The notes under the pieces: generated by a model
The model's input: the letters and a program-made list of their open reading frames with translations, nothing else
Told to the model about the DNA's origin: nothing
The model's database searches: none
Assembly: GCA_030615145.1 (NCBI GenBank)
Contig: JAUWZT010000011.1
Location: 1-26,324, forward strand
From: Promethearchaeota archaeon
GTDB taxonomy: Archaea; Asgardarchaeota; Lokiarchaeia; Sigyniarchaeales; SOKP01
DNA: 26,324 nucleotides
Direction of reading: 5' to 3'
Part shown: positions 13,464 to 21,370 of the stretch, in pieces
Position numbering within the stretch: position 1 is the stretch's first letter
Layout of the letters: each line of letters opens with the position of its first letter
Position numbers and translations under genes: made by a program

Positions 13464-13850
13464 TTAGAATTTTATTACTAATTGTTCGAATTTTAATTTG
13501 CTTATTTTTCGAACTCCGTGCTGACCAGAACAATATTCACAGTAAATTAAATCCGCTTCCTGTAGTTTTTTAATTTGGGCAGATATGTTAGCTTCAGTCA
13601 TGCCTAAAATTTTAGCGATATCAGAGACATCCAACCCTTCCTTTGAACTTTGGATTCGGTGAAGTATTAGGCGTCTCGTCGCTGAAGAGAGTGCTTTTGC
13701 AACCTTTTCGATCTGTTTGTCAGATCCGTTTGCGATCAAATTATGATTTTTATCGAACAATTCTAATTCTAACGGTCCATGGATTTCTGATTTTTTTAAA
13801 TCTTTATTTATTAATTCAGAACCTGATAAATTAGTTTCGCTCATCTCCAT
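13464..13850 (-). CDS. ArsR-type winged-helix transcriptional regulator
   Basis: Residues 45-125 form a winged helix-turn-helix: KVAKALSSATRRLILHRI, then DVSDIAKILGMTEANISAQIKKLQEADLIYCEY, the typical ArsR helix 3-turn-recognition helix order, and a short wing. The first 45 residues are polar, acidic and unrecognised. Just after the recognition helix is C104-x2-C107-x3-H111, which could bind a metal or sense redox state, though no classical ArsR metal box is seen. A second in-frame ATG (third codon) is possible. The gene converges with the TPR gene and faces a 616-base gap that leads to another regulator gene; its targets are not known. Confidence 0.8.
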   Translation of the reverse strand: MEMSETNLSGSELINKDLKKSEIHGPLELELFDKNHNLIANGSDKQIEKVAKALSSATRRLILHRIQSSKEGLDVSDIAKILGMTEANISAQIKKLQEADLIYCEYCSGQHGVRKISKLKFEQLVIKF

Positions 13851-14248
13851 ATAAAAATTTCAACCCTAAACAAATTATTAAGTCTTTTTTTATTTTGGAA
13901 TACATTATTACAAAATCTATTTCACCTTTTAAGTCTATTTCAATATTCATTTGATAACTTTTTACTAAAAAAGTTACTATTTACTACATTTTATACCATA
14001 TAATTTAGTTAAAATAAAATTTCTCAAAATTGTTTACTCTTCAAGGGGATATTCAATTATTTAGAAATCTTTCTTAATCTCTTTAATTCATGTTTATAAT
14101 AAGATCCTTTTTAAATTATCTTAAAATATTGACCATCCCTTTTAATCAAAAGGTTGTTTATTTAATATATCACATTTTAAAACGATATTAAAAAATCAAT
14201 TAATTATTATTAATGTCAAAATAATATAACAAAATTTTAAAACTGTTA

Positions 14249-14383
14249 ATGGTTGTTTTAGGATCTGAGCAATTAAGCGCCATTGTACGGATAAAATGTT
14301 ATTTTTCTTACAAAATAAGCGAAGAAATAAGAGATAATAATTTGCCAAAAATTTCCCACTTAATTATCCCAAAAATACATTAA
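14249..14383 (+). CDS. Possible 44-residue small protein or gene remnant
   Basis: An ATG-started frame of 44 codons coincides with the only part of the gap that is somewhat richer in G and C. The product would be mixed and basic (IVRIKCYFSYKISEEIRDNN in the middle). No ribosome site or homolog is evident. It could be a real small gene, a decayed fragment, or chance. Confidence 0.25.
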   Translation: MVVLGSEQLSAIVRIKCYFSYKISEEIRDNNLPKISHLIIPKIH

Positions 14384-14405
14384 TTAAAATACAAGAATTA
14401 CAATA

Positions 14406-14422
14406 TTAACATATAATGTTAA
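14406..14422 (+). promoter_or_regulatory. Palindrome over the TATA box of the second RHH gene
   Basis: TTAACAT-ATA-ATGTTAA is a perfect inverted repeat with 7-base arms; its centre supplies an ATATAA box. The start codon is 45 bases downstream with GAGGAAAT between, so spacing suits both a promoter and an operator. Ribbon-helix-helix proteins often repress their own gene at such sites. Confidence 0.45.
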
Positions 14423-14466
14423 ATGCATACAAAAACTACAATTGAGGAAATAAAAGGCGATCTTAA

Positions 14467-15075
14467 ATGAACGAAATTTATAAGTCAAAAAAACCAACTA
14501 AGGTAATTACAATTAGAATAGATGAAGAGTTGAACGATCATTTAGACAACATGAAAGAAAGGATGGGTATCTCTAAAACTAATTTAATTAAAAACTATTT
14601 AGAGCTTTCCAAATACTTAATTAAACATAAAACAGCAATTCAGTCGCTAAATGATCGTGATTTGGTTGTTGTTAAAAAAAGTTTTCTACGAAATTTAATT
14701 GAACGACAAGAAGAAAAGGAACAATTAAACTCTGGCGATAAATTAGCAAGGTTCGTAAACGACATAGCAAGAATCTATGGCAAGCAAGAAGATTTACGAT
14801 ATAAGATTGATTTTTGCGATAATTTAGGTTTTTTTAATAGTTTTTTTGACGATAATAATTACCTATTAACCTCTAAAAAATTTGGTCCGAAAAAATTCGT
14901 TGAAGCTTTTCTATGGCGGTTATTTAAGCAAAAAGAGTTAAATTCTAATTATATTGAAGAAGAAATGAAAGGTAATAAGAGTTTACGCCAAAAATATAAA
15001 AGTGAAATTAAAGAGTTGGATATTTCGTCATCACATTATTCTTACGCATTCGCGAAAATTCCTAAACAACAATAA
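14467..15075 (+). CDS. Ribbon-helix-helix regulator with unrecognised C-terminal domain
   Basis: Residues 11-51 (KVITIRIDEELNDHLDNMKE, then GISKTNLIKNYLELSKYL) are a clear ribbon-helix-helix domain: a strand of alternating residues and two helices. Residues 60-202 form a further domain rich in Lys, Asn and Phe that I do not recognise; it may sense a ligand or help in dimer assembly. The ATG has GAGGAAAT about 20 bases ahead and GGCGAT nearer. The upstream palindrome suggests self-control. The stop codon falls in a short AATAA tandem repeat where the gene meets the convergent maltokinase-like gene. Confidence 0.7.
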   Translation: MNEIYKSKKPTKVITIRIDEELNDHLDNMKERMGISKTNLIKNYLELSKYLIKHKTAIQSLNDRDLVVVKKSFLRNLIERQEEKEQLNSGDKLARFVNDIARIYGKQEDLRYKIDFCDNLGFFNSFFDDNNYLLTSKKFGPKKFVEAFLWRLFKQKELNSNYIEEEMKGNKSLRQKYKSEIKELDISSSHYSYAFAKIPKQQ

Positions 15076-15100
15076 AATAAAATAAAATAAAATAAAAAAA
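15071..15100. repeat. AATAA tandem repeat and A-run between convergent genes
   Basis: Five copies of a 5-base unit (AATAA) are followed by an A-run. It begins inside the last codons of the RHH gene and ends one base before the minus-strand gene. Read on the minus strand it is a T-rich tract, a likely terminator for the maltokinase-like gene. Confidence 0.6.
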
Positions 15101-15101
15101 A

Positions 15102-16844
15102 TCAATTTTTATCAATAATTTCTTTTAGCCCTAAGATAGGAATAATTATATTATTTGGCCGAAAGAGAAGTTCGTAATTTAATTCGTGCAATGTTCTTTC
15201 TATTGTAAAATAATTAATTAGGGTAAAGTGAAGTTTAAGGCTTTTATCGAATATTTTTCCCATTAATTTATTCTCCCATAAATTAAGGAGGTTTAACGCC
15301 ATTTCCAAAGTTTTATGTTTTTTACTAATTTTTGAAGCCTTTCTAAAATAAAGACCAAAAAGGAATTCTGTGGGAACTTCAAATTTATTTTTATCTACAA
15401 TTTTTTTTTCAATGAAGTTAATTAGAGTGTTAAATTTAATGTAGCTCAAAGATCTTAGAAAGCTCGCTAAATCTTTTTCAATAGGGAATCTATCCTTCCT
15501 TGCTTCTTGAGAAAGTTGAGGATCTCCTTCAAAGTCGATAAAATAGAACTTGTAATCACCGTTGATTTTGTTGTATAGAATTTGTTGAAAATGGAGGTCC
15601 TGGTGAACTGGTTGTATAGTAATCTGTTCAATGTCAAATTCAGAACGAAATTTTTCGATGATATCCTTAATATCAAGGAAAATCGCAGTAATTTTAGGCG
15701 AATTATAAAATGCTCCTTCAGACTTTTTGCTCGTATAATTCAGGATTTTACTTACCATAGAATTTAAATTATCCGTATAATTTTTCAAGTAATCTTTACT
15801 ATCAACCATCTTTTTCGAATTAAGGGGATCATCTGTTAAGATTAAAGCCTTGTGTAATTTCTTAATCTGAAATCCGATTTTCTCAGAAACTTTTAGTGAT
15901 TCACCACAATGTTTTTTAATTATATTGGACATATCCTCTTTATTATCAAGAAATGAATAGTCGTCATTTATTCTTTTAAAAACATCATACATCATTTTAT
16001 TAACCTCCTCCCAGTAAATGTCACCGAGATTTCCAATATTTGGAACATCTTCCAGTATACCAATTGTTTCTTTACCTTGGAGTTTAATGGTTCCATATAT
16101 TTTGGGAGCATTTGGAAAATTATTTTTAACTAACACAAATAAAGTTCTCGGTTCTAAACTCCCCGAATAATCTTTATATGATTTTAAAACGTAGGAAATA
16201 GGCTCTTTATTGGCAGTTTTTTTGTAAATTTTTAATAAAAATAGTAAATTTGTGGTATTTCCCCCACCCAATTGCTCTAACCCATATTCATATCTTTCAG
16301 GATACAAACTAGCTTCTATGAGGTTACGTACTTTTGTCATGTTAATTTCATCTTCAAATTGTTCAGAATAAAGCGTAAGTTCCAAAGACAAGGCGGGGAA
16401 GGTTTCAGTTATTTTCTTATCAAATAACATCTTTTTCCAAAAGTATACGCAATACTCAGCCTCAACGAGATTAAGGGAGATAATCTTTTCTTGTTGTGTA
16501 TCATATACATTTAACGCAACCATTTTACTATATGTATTTTCTGTCAATTTCACTATGTTGCTGCTTGTTTTTTCCTTTGGTTCAAGGATTTCTTGAATTT
16601 TTTCGTAAGATATCATAGGTAGAAAATAAAATTTTGTATATTCTTGAGTAGTAATTACGATTATTGTTAAAAAAATTCTTTCTGATACAATCTTGAAATA
16701 GGATAATGTCACTCTAAATGCTAAATTTGATAACGAAGATTTATCTCCAAACCATCTTCTTGAAAGAAGCCACCCTTTAAATTCGTTTGAGTTAAATACC
16801 TGTTGAATCAAATTTTTATCAAAATAATTTCTCATATTCATCAT
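15102..16844 (-). CDS. Maltokinase-like protein (maltose 1-phosphotransferase family)
   Basis: The N-terminal cap carries the family mark WLLSRRWFGDKS at about 26-37. The kinase part has LGGGNTTN near 193-200 (the usual E-x-SNTS site), a Lys in YVLKSY, and the active-site pair QPVHQDLHFQQIL followed by FIDFEGDP, typical of maltokinase (Mak/Pep2), a relative of aminoglycoside kinases. Maltokinases have HGD where this has HQD. The length of 580 is longer than the usual ~450. The enzyme would make maltose 1-phosphate from maltose with ATP, a step towards alpha-glucan building or maltose use; a GlgE-type transferase is not in the window. It shares its strand with the Rab-like GTPase gene (116-base gap) and is near a GH57 enzyme. 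The start MMNM leaves two ATGs possible. Confidence 0.75.
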   Translation of the reverse strand: MMNMRNYFDKNLIQQVFNSNEFKGWLLSRRWFGDKSSLSNLAFRVTLSYFKIVSERIFLTIIVITTQEYTKFYFLPMISYEKIQEILEPKEKTSSNIVKLTENTYSKMVALNVYDTQQEKIISLNLVEAEYCVYFWKKMLFDKKITETFPALSLELTLYSEQFEDEINMTKVRNLIEASLYPERYEYGLEQLGGGNTTNLLFLLKIYKKTANKEPISYVLKSYKDYSGSLEPRTLFVLVKNNFPNAPKIYGTIKLQGKETIGILEDVPNIGNLGDIYWEEVNKMMYDVFKRINDDYSFLDNKEDMSNIIKKHCGESLKVSEKIGFQIKKLHKALILTDDPLNSKKMVDSKDYLKNYTDNLNSMVSKILNYTSKKSEGAFYNSPKITAIFLDIKDIIEKFRSEFDIEQITIQPVHQDLHFQQILYNKINGDYKFYFIDFEGDPQLSQEARKDRFPIEKDLASFLRSLSYIKFNTLINFIEKKIVDKNKFEVPTEFLFGLYFRKASKISKKHKTLEMALNLLNLWENKLMGKIFDKSLKLHFTLINYFTIERTLHELNYELLFRPNNIIIPILGLKEIIDKN

Positions 16845-16960
16845 TAAGTTAATAATAATAATTAAAGATAAATTTCTAACTAGCCATCTTATATATATTT
16901 TTTAAATTAAATACTATCTTAAAATGTTTAAGATTTTTGGAGTTTAGAAAAAGCTATTTT

Positions 16961-17602
16961 CTAACGATTTAATTTCAAATTATTTATTTTTATTTTTAAA
17001 GAGTTATCTAAATTTGAGGGATTAAAAGTTTCTTTTCTAGATTTTAAATGGTAATAAATCATCTCGTTTAACAGCTCTAAAGTTTCAATAATATTAACGT
17101 TCTCTTTTACAGAGGTTTCGATATAAGCGGCAAATTTTTCTTTTTCAGCGAATTTTTTTGCGTTTTCATATGTAATAGCGCGCTTGTAATTTAAATCAAC
17201 TTTATTTCCCATTAAAATGATTGGGATACATTTTATATGTTTACGAACTGATAACACCCATAATTTTACTTCTTTTAAACTTTCAGGGTTAGTTATATCG
17301 AATAAAATAATTGCCCCTAAGGCTCCTCTATAAAAATTAGACCTATAATTTTGAAATCTCTCTTGAGGAGCAAACGTCCAGCAAGTATCTGTTATCTTTT
17401 CGCCACGAGGGAGCGTGAAATCCTTTACAGAAATATCAACGCCGATAGAATATTTAGAACTATATGCAAAACCAAGGGTATATTTTGAACTTAATAAACT
17501 TTTCCCAGAATTAACTGATCCTAAGATTAAAATCTTAAATTTGTACAAACTTAAGTTTTTTGGTCTGTACAGAGAAGAATGTTCTGGCTGTTTAAGAACC
17601 AT
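16961..17602 (-). CDS. Rab/Ras-like small GTPase with altered G3 motif
   Basis: A Rab-type GTPase is clear: P-loop GSVNSGKS at 28-35, switch I YSIGVDIS at 51-58, FYRGALGAIILFDITN at 90-105, GNKVD at 132-136 and ETSVKEN at 162-168. The G3 motif, normally WDTAGQERF, reads WTFAPQERF at 75-83, so the Mg-linked Asp is Thr76 and the gamma-phosphate-sensing Gly is Pro79, while the Gln stays. This should weaken or change GTP hydrolysis and the switch II movement. No C-terminal Cys for lipid attachment is present. The N-terminal 20 residues are an extension. The gene sits upstream of the maltokinase-like gene on the same strand and is divergent from the GH57 gene. Confidence 0.9.
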   Translation of the reverse strand: MVLKQPEHSSLYRPKNLSLYKFKILILGSVNSGKSLLSSKYTLGFAYSSKYSIGVDISVKDFTLPRGEKITDTCWTFAPQERFQNYRSNFYRGALGAIILFDITNPESLKEVKLWVLSVRKHIKCIPIILMGNKVDLNYKRAITYENAKKFAEKEKFAAYIETSVKENVNIIETLELLNEMIYYHLKSRKETFNPSNLDNSLKIKINNLKLNR

Positions 17603-18011
17603 ATCTAATTACAAATTATGGTTATTTGTTTAATAATTATGCGAATTTATTAATAAGTCAAACAAAAGTAGATATTGATTTTTCCAAATCTTTTTCCTTA
17701 ATAATTTATAAAATATAAATTCCATCTTACTTTAGAACGATTTAAACCTTAAACTTTTATATCTAATGAGAGTTTGTCAAATAAGGCTTTTAAACTCTTT
17801 AATAAAATATTAGAAATAATTTCAAATATATCAATTAATTAAAAATTATAGGAGATAGGGGATTCCTTTTTATCAATAATAAATTATTTTTTATTTGGTT
17901 AATCCTTATTAATTCTAAGTTTTTAACATTTACTTTCATAATATTTACCGTATTTTTCAAAATATTAATTAATTTCTTAAAATATAAAATAATTTTGGAG
18001 TAATAAGAAAA
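17603..18011. other. Divergent intergenic region between GTPase and GH57 genes
   Basis: This 409-base AT-rich region should hold both promoters. An inverted repeat with 7-base perfect arms, AGAGTTT (17769-17775) and AAACTCT (17792-17798), is separated by 16 bases. GGAG at 17997-18000 is a likely ribosome site for the GH57 gene. A minus-strand open frame at 17835-18062 overlaps the GH57 start and has no protein character. Confidence 0.4.
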
Positions 18012-20201
18012 ATGGTCAAAGAAAAAACCGTTTACCTCCCGATTGTTTTTCACCTGCACCAACCTACCGATAATTTTGATTGGGTAATAGAAGACTGTTA
18101 TCAGAAATCATATCAACCACTCATTGACAATATATTCCAATATGAGGACCTTAAATTCACACTTCATTTTTCTGGAAATTTATTAAAATGGTTTCTTGAG
18201 AATAAGCCAGTTTTTATTGATAAAATAAAAGTTATGGCAAAAAGAGGACAAATAGAGATTATTGGAGGGGGTTATTATGAGCCTATATTCGCAATAATCC
18301 CTTATCGCGATAAAATGGCTCAAATAAAAAAACTATCTGATTTATTAAAAAACGAATTTAGGCTTGAAGTGAAAGGGGCTTGGTTATCAGAAAGAGTGTG
18401 GGAACCAAATTACCCCTCTTTTCTAAATGACGCTGGCTTAAAATATGTGATTGTTGATGATAATCATTTTCGCTCAACAGGTATTACTGAAAAAGAGACT
18501 TTTTATACCTATAATACGGAGGATGAAGGAAAAACTCTAAGAATATTTCCTATCAATGAAAAGTTAAGGTATTATACCCCTTGGAAGCCTACATATATGT
18601 CAATTGAATATTTGAAAAATATTGCGGATGAAAAAGGTGATAGGTGCGTTTTATTTATCTCAGATGCAGAAAAAATGGGAGTTTGGGGAACTACACACCA
18701 AATCTGCTATGTAGAGGGGCATGGTCATGAAGAGGGAGATGAATCTAAACCATTTATTCCCGCTTTCTTCGATCAGATAATCAAAAATAAATGGATTAAA
18801 TCGATTACTCTCTCTGAATATATGGAAAAATTTCCAGCAAGAGGATTAGTATATCTACCTACAGCAAGCTACGATAAAATGGAAGAATGGGTTTTACCAA
18901 CTAAAGAAAGGAAAGCTTTTGAGAAAATTAGAAAAATTCTTAGAGACGATCCCAAAAAACAGGACGAATACTTATTTTTAAAGGGAGGATTTTGGCGATA
19001 TTTCTTGGTTAAATATCCAGAATCTAATAACATGCACAAGAAAATGCTTTATGTTCGAGAAAAACTCATTCAAGTTGAGAAGCAGGTAAATAAAATAAAG
19101 AACGAGGAAAATAAAAGCGAAATTAAAACTAAGATAGCGGAAGCTTGGGAAGAAATATATAAAGCGCAATGTAACGATAGTTACTGGCATGGATTATTCG
19201 GTGGTGTTTATTTGCAATTTTTACGGTTTTCCTTGTATGCTCATCTTATTAACGCTGAAAATATTATAGATAGCTTGAATTCAGAATTCTACTCGATCGC
19301 AAACAAATATATTTCAATTACTCCTATAGATTTCAATAAAGACAGTAAAATGGATGTTATAATCGAATCTGATGTATTAAACCTATATATAAACCCCTCG
19401 GATGGTGGGACTATATTTGAATTAGACTATAAACCAAAATCTTATAATCTTTTAAATACATTAACCAGATGGCCTGAAGCGTATCACGATGACGACGAAA
19501 TAGATAAAGACGAGGTAATGGTTGATCGTTATAAGAAAAGCATGTTGCGAACGAGATTTTTTCAAAACGATATATCGCTTAAACAACTTGAAACTGACCA
19601 ATACTACGAATTCGGAACATTTACTGACGGGGAATTTAAAGTTATTAGAAACGAAAAAGATGGGAAATCTGCTATATTAGAATTAGAACACTTTGGAACG
19701 GTAAAAGATCCAGAATCAGGTGAGCGCTACCCTTGTAGGATCCTTAAGATAATCGAGGTTGAGGAAAATCAGATTGTTATTACAATAAAAGGTAATTTTC
19801 AAAAAATTTCTGGAGAAGAAGAGGTGTTAAAAAGGATACTAGAAAAATTATATATAGGCGTAGACCTTCCTTTCTTTTTCAACGGTGATCCCAATAAATT
19901 TGAGTGGGAAAGTAATCAAGTGTTGTTTCTGGAAGGGAAAAAAAATCCACTATTAAAACCATTTGAATACTCCGGTCACCACTTTAAAGCTTACGACGAA
20001 TCTTATAAGTTGAATTTTGAATATTCGTTATCTAGTCAAATTAAAGCAGATGTAGATTCCATAAAAATATATAAGTTTCCGATAGTTGCATACGCGTTCA
20101 CTGACGAGGGTTATAAAAAGATATACCAAGGGATAAACGTTCTACCTCGATTTAAACTTAAGAAAATTTTTGAATATAAAATTATTATTAACATAAATTA
20201 A
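18012..20201 (+). CDS. GH57 family 4-alpha-glucanotransferase/alpha-amylase-type enzyme
   Basis: The catalytic barrel of family GH57 is plain: HLHQP at 14-18, GGGYYEPI at 85-92, WLSERVWEP at 124-132 with E127 as nucleophile, and ISDAEKMG at 216-223 with D218 as acid/base. These positions sit four residues from E123 and D214 of the Thermococcus litoralis 4-alpha-glucanotransferase. The rest, up to residue 729, corresponds to that family's beta-rich C-terminal domains. It would move or cut alpha-1,4-glucan chains in the cytosol, as no signal peptide is seen. A Gly/His/Glu-rich segment at about 235-248 (VEGHGHEEGDE) looks like an insertion relative to the short loop there. A GGAG site at 17997 fits the ATG. 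The nearby maltokinase-like gene suggests a common role in glucan/maltose metabolism. Confidence 0.9.
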   Translation: MVKEKTVYLPIVFHLHQPTDNFDWVIEDCYQKSYQPLIDNIFQYEDLKFTLHFSGNLLKWFLENKPVFIDKIKVMAKRGQIEIIGGGYYEPIFAIIPYRDKMAQIKKLSDLLKNEFRLEVKGAWLSERVWEPNYPSFLNDAGLKYVIVDDNHFRSTGITEKETFYTYNTEDEGKTLRIFPINEKLRYYTPWKPTYMSIEYLKNIADEKGDRCVLFISDAEKMGVWGTTHQICYVEGHGHEEGDESKPFIPAFFDQIIKNKWIKSITLSEYMEKFPARGLVYLPTASYDKMEEWVLPTKERKAFEKIRKILRDDPKKQDEYLFLKGGFWRYFLVKYPESNNMHKKMLYVREKLIQVEKQVNKIKNEENKSEIKTKIAEAWEEIYKAQCNDSYWHGLFGGVYLQFLRFSLYAHLINAENIIDSLNSEFYSIANKYISITPIDFNKDSKMDVIIESDVLNLYINPSDGGTIFELDYKPKSYNLLNTLTRWPEAYHDDDEIDKDEVMVDRYKKSMLRTRFFQNDISLKQLETDQYYEFGTFTDGEFKVIRNEKDGKSAILELEHFGTVKDPESGERYPCRILKIIEVEENQIVITIKGNFQKISGEEEVLKRILEKLYIGVDLPFFFNGDPNKFEWESNQVLFLEGKKNPLLKPFEYSGHHFKAYDESYKLNFEYSLSSQIKADVDSIKIYKFPIVAYAFTDEGYKKIYQGINVLPRFKLKKIFEYKIIININ

Positions 20202-20292
20202 GATTTTTCTATTATCAGTTTTATCAAATAAAAGTTTATTAGTTTACATAAATTCAATTTAATTAATTGTTTATTATCATAATTTTCCCCCT

Positions 20293-20300
20293 CTATAAAC
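20293..20300 (+). promoter_or_regulatory. TATA-like box upstream of the membrane protein
   Basis: CTATAAAC lies in a C-rich spot just after CCCCCT, unusual in this region. Transcription would then begin near 20320, about 20 bases before the ATA at 20340 and 65 bases before the TTG at 20385. Confidence 0.35.
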
Positions 20301-20384
20301 ATCTGAAAGTAAAATTGGACGGTTTTTAAAATACACCATATAAGATTAAGAAATTACGCTTTTCTTTCCTCGGTTGCATTAACT

Positions 20385-21020
20385 TTGGTCCTATTAGTGG
20401 TAGCAACTCCTCTAATATTCAATTTCGACCAAACATTAGGTATTGGATATTATTCAGTTAATAAAGATTACAGAATTAACTATGGTGATGAATATGGCGA
20501 GTTAAATATGGAACTAAAGCTTGATCAGACTATACCGAATTGGTATGCCTATTATCTTTCATGTCATCTTTCTTCAAGCGATAATATAGAAATTATAGGC
20601 ATTTCTTTATTTAATAGTAGCATATCTGCTGCTGGATCGAAAGTATCTAATAAATTATATAACTGGGAACCGTCGAGAGCTTCTTATAGTTATTCTGCTT
20701 CGGCGAAATTAAATCAATTTGAAGGAATTACTTGGAATGGGCATGCGATGGTTCATTTTATTGTTGATGATATAGTTCAAAATGAAACTATTAGCTATAA
20801 TTTAAGTTTTGTAATTCCTATGAGTACATTAGATTTTTATCATATGGATTTATTATCTTATGTATTATTATTCTTTTGGATTATTTCCTTTGTATTATTC
20901 CCGTTAATTTTAAAAGCTATAATCCAACCTCATTTTGGACTTCATGTAGATGAGGAAATGAAAGAAAAACGAAGAGAGTATTTTGAATTTCTTAAAGAAA
21001 GAAAAACAGAGGAAGAGTAA
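20385..21020 (+). CDS. Exported protein with N-terminal signal anchor and C-terminal membrane helix
   Basis: I do not recognise this protein. From the TTG start it begins with a hydrophobic stretch, then has an exposed domain of about 130 residues rich in Ser, Asn and aromatics with likely beta strands and several N-x-S/T sites, and a membrane helix at about residues 155-178 (LLSYVLLFFWIISFVLFPLI), followed by a charged cytosolic tail ending in Glu. The frame is open upstream back to 20313 and reads RLRNYAFLSSVALTL directly before this TTG, which is the basic and hydrophobic part of a signal sequence. No ATG, GTG or TTG exists in that extension, so the TTG may not be the true start. The gene stands between the GH57 gene and a small ORF. 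Confidence 0.65.
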   Translation: MVLLVVATPLIFNFDQTLGIGYYSVNKDYRINYGDEYGELNMELKLDQTIPNWYAYYLSCHLSSSDNIEIIGISLFNSSISAAGSKVSNKLYNWEPSRASYSYSASAKLNQFEGITWNGHAMVHFIVDDIVQNETISYNLSFVIPMSTLDFYHMDLLSYVLLFFWIISFVLFPLILKAIIQPHFGLHVDEEMKEKRREYFEFLKERKTEEE

Positions 21021-21183
21021 TTAATTTAATTTCTTTCTTTAAAATCTTAATCGAATCCTAATATAAAAATCAAATATTTTGTATTTTTTCGTCTTAAATT
21101 TGTCGATTTTAATTAGTTTTAAATATATTAAGGATATAATAATAAATATAACTTCACAAAAAACTCAAGGGATTTTTTAATTA

Positions 21184-21333
21184 ATGAGGAATAAAAACAA
21201 AGGAAAACAAAATGGCAATGGTTATACTTATACTAATATCTCTGTGAAGCGTTGTATTGATAATAATGAATTTGTTAAAAGTATTCGTAAGCAATTAATA
21301 GCAGATCGTTTAAAAAAATCTTTTTCTAATTAA
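21184..21333 (+). CDS. Small 49-residue basic protein
   Basis: An ATG frame of 49 codons follows a region with TATA-like bases (around 21121-21150) and an AAGGG site 12 bases before the start. The product is rich in Lys, Arg and Asn, with a likely helix at the end (EFVKSIRKQLIADRLKKSF) and one Cys. It has no signal or membrane segment. Basic charge would suit RNA, DNA or ribosome contact, but no family is recognised. Codon choice resembles neighbours and the frame fills most of the gap between two genes, which supports it being real. Confidence 0.45.
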   Translation: MRNKNKGKQNGNGYTYTNISVKRCIDNNEFVKSIRKQLIADRLKKSFSN

Positions 21334-21370
21334 ATTCATACCTTTAATAATAATCATTAAAAAATGATTT

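Larger units (their letters stand above)
13851..14466. other. Intergenic region between two regulator genes
   Basis: This AT-rich gap of 616 bases holds promoters for the ArsR-type gene on the left and the RHH gene on the right. Visible structures are a hairpin-like repeat at 13955-13976 (TAACTTTTT/AAAAAGTTA around ACTA), a shorter one at 14138-14153 (CCTTTT/AAAAGG), a possible 44-codon ORF at 14249-14383 and a palindrome over a TATA box at 14406-14422. Confidence 0.4.

Noticed and set aside
15071..15100. AATAA tandem repeat as a CRISPR-like or mobile-element signal
   Set aside because: Units are five bases with no spacers and lie at a gene end; it is a simple microsatellite.
17835..18062. 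75-codon minus-strand frame overlapping the GH57 start
   Set aside because: It overlaps the ribosome site and first codons of a firm gene, is low in complexity and has no recognisable domain.
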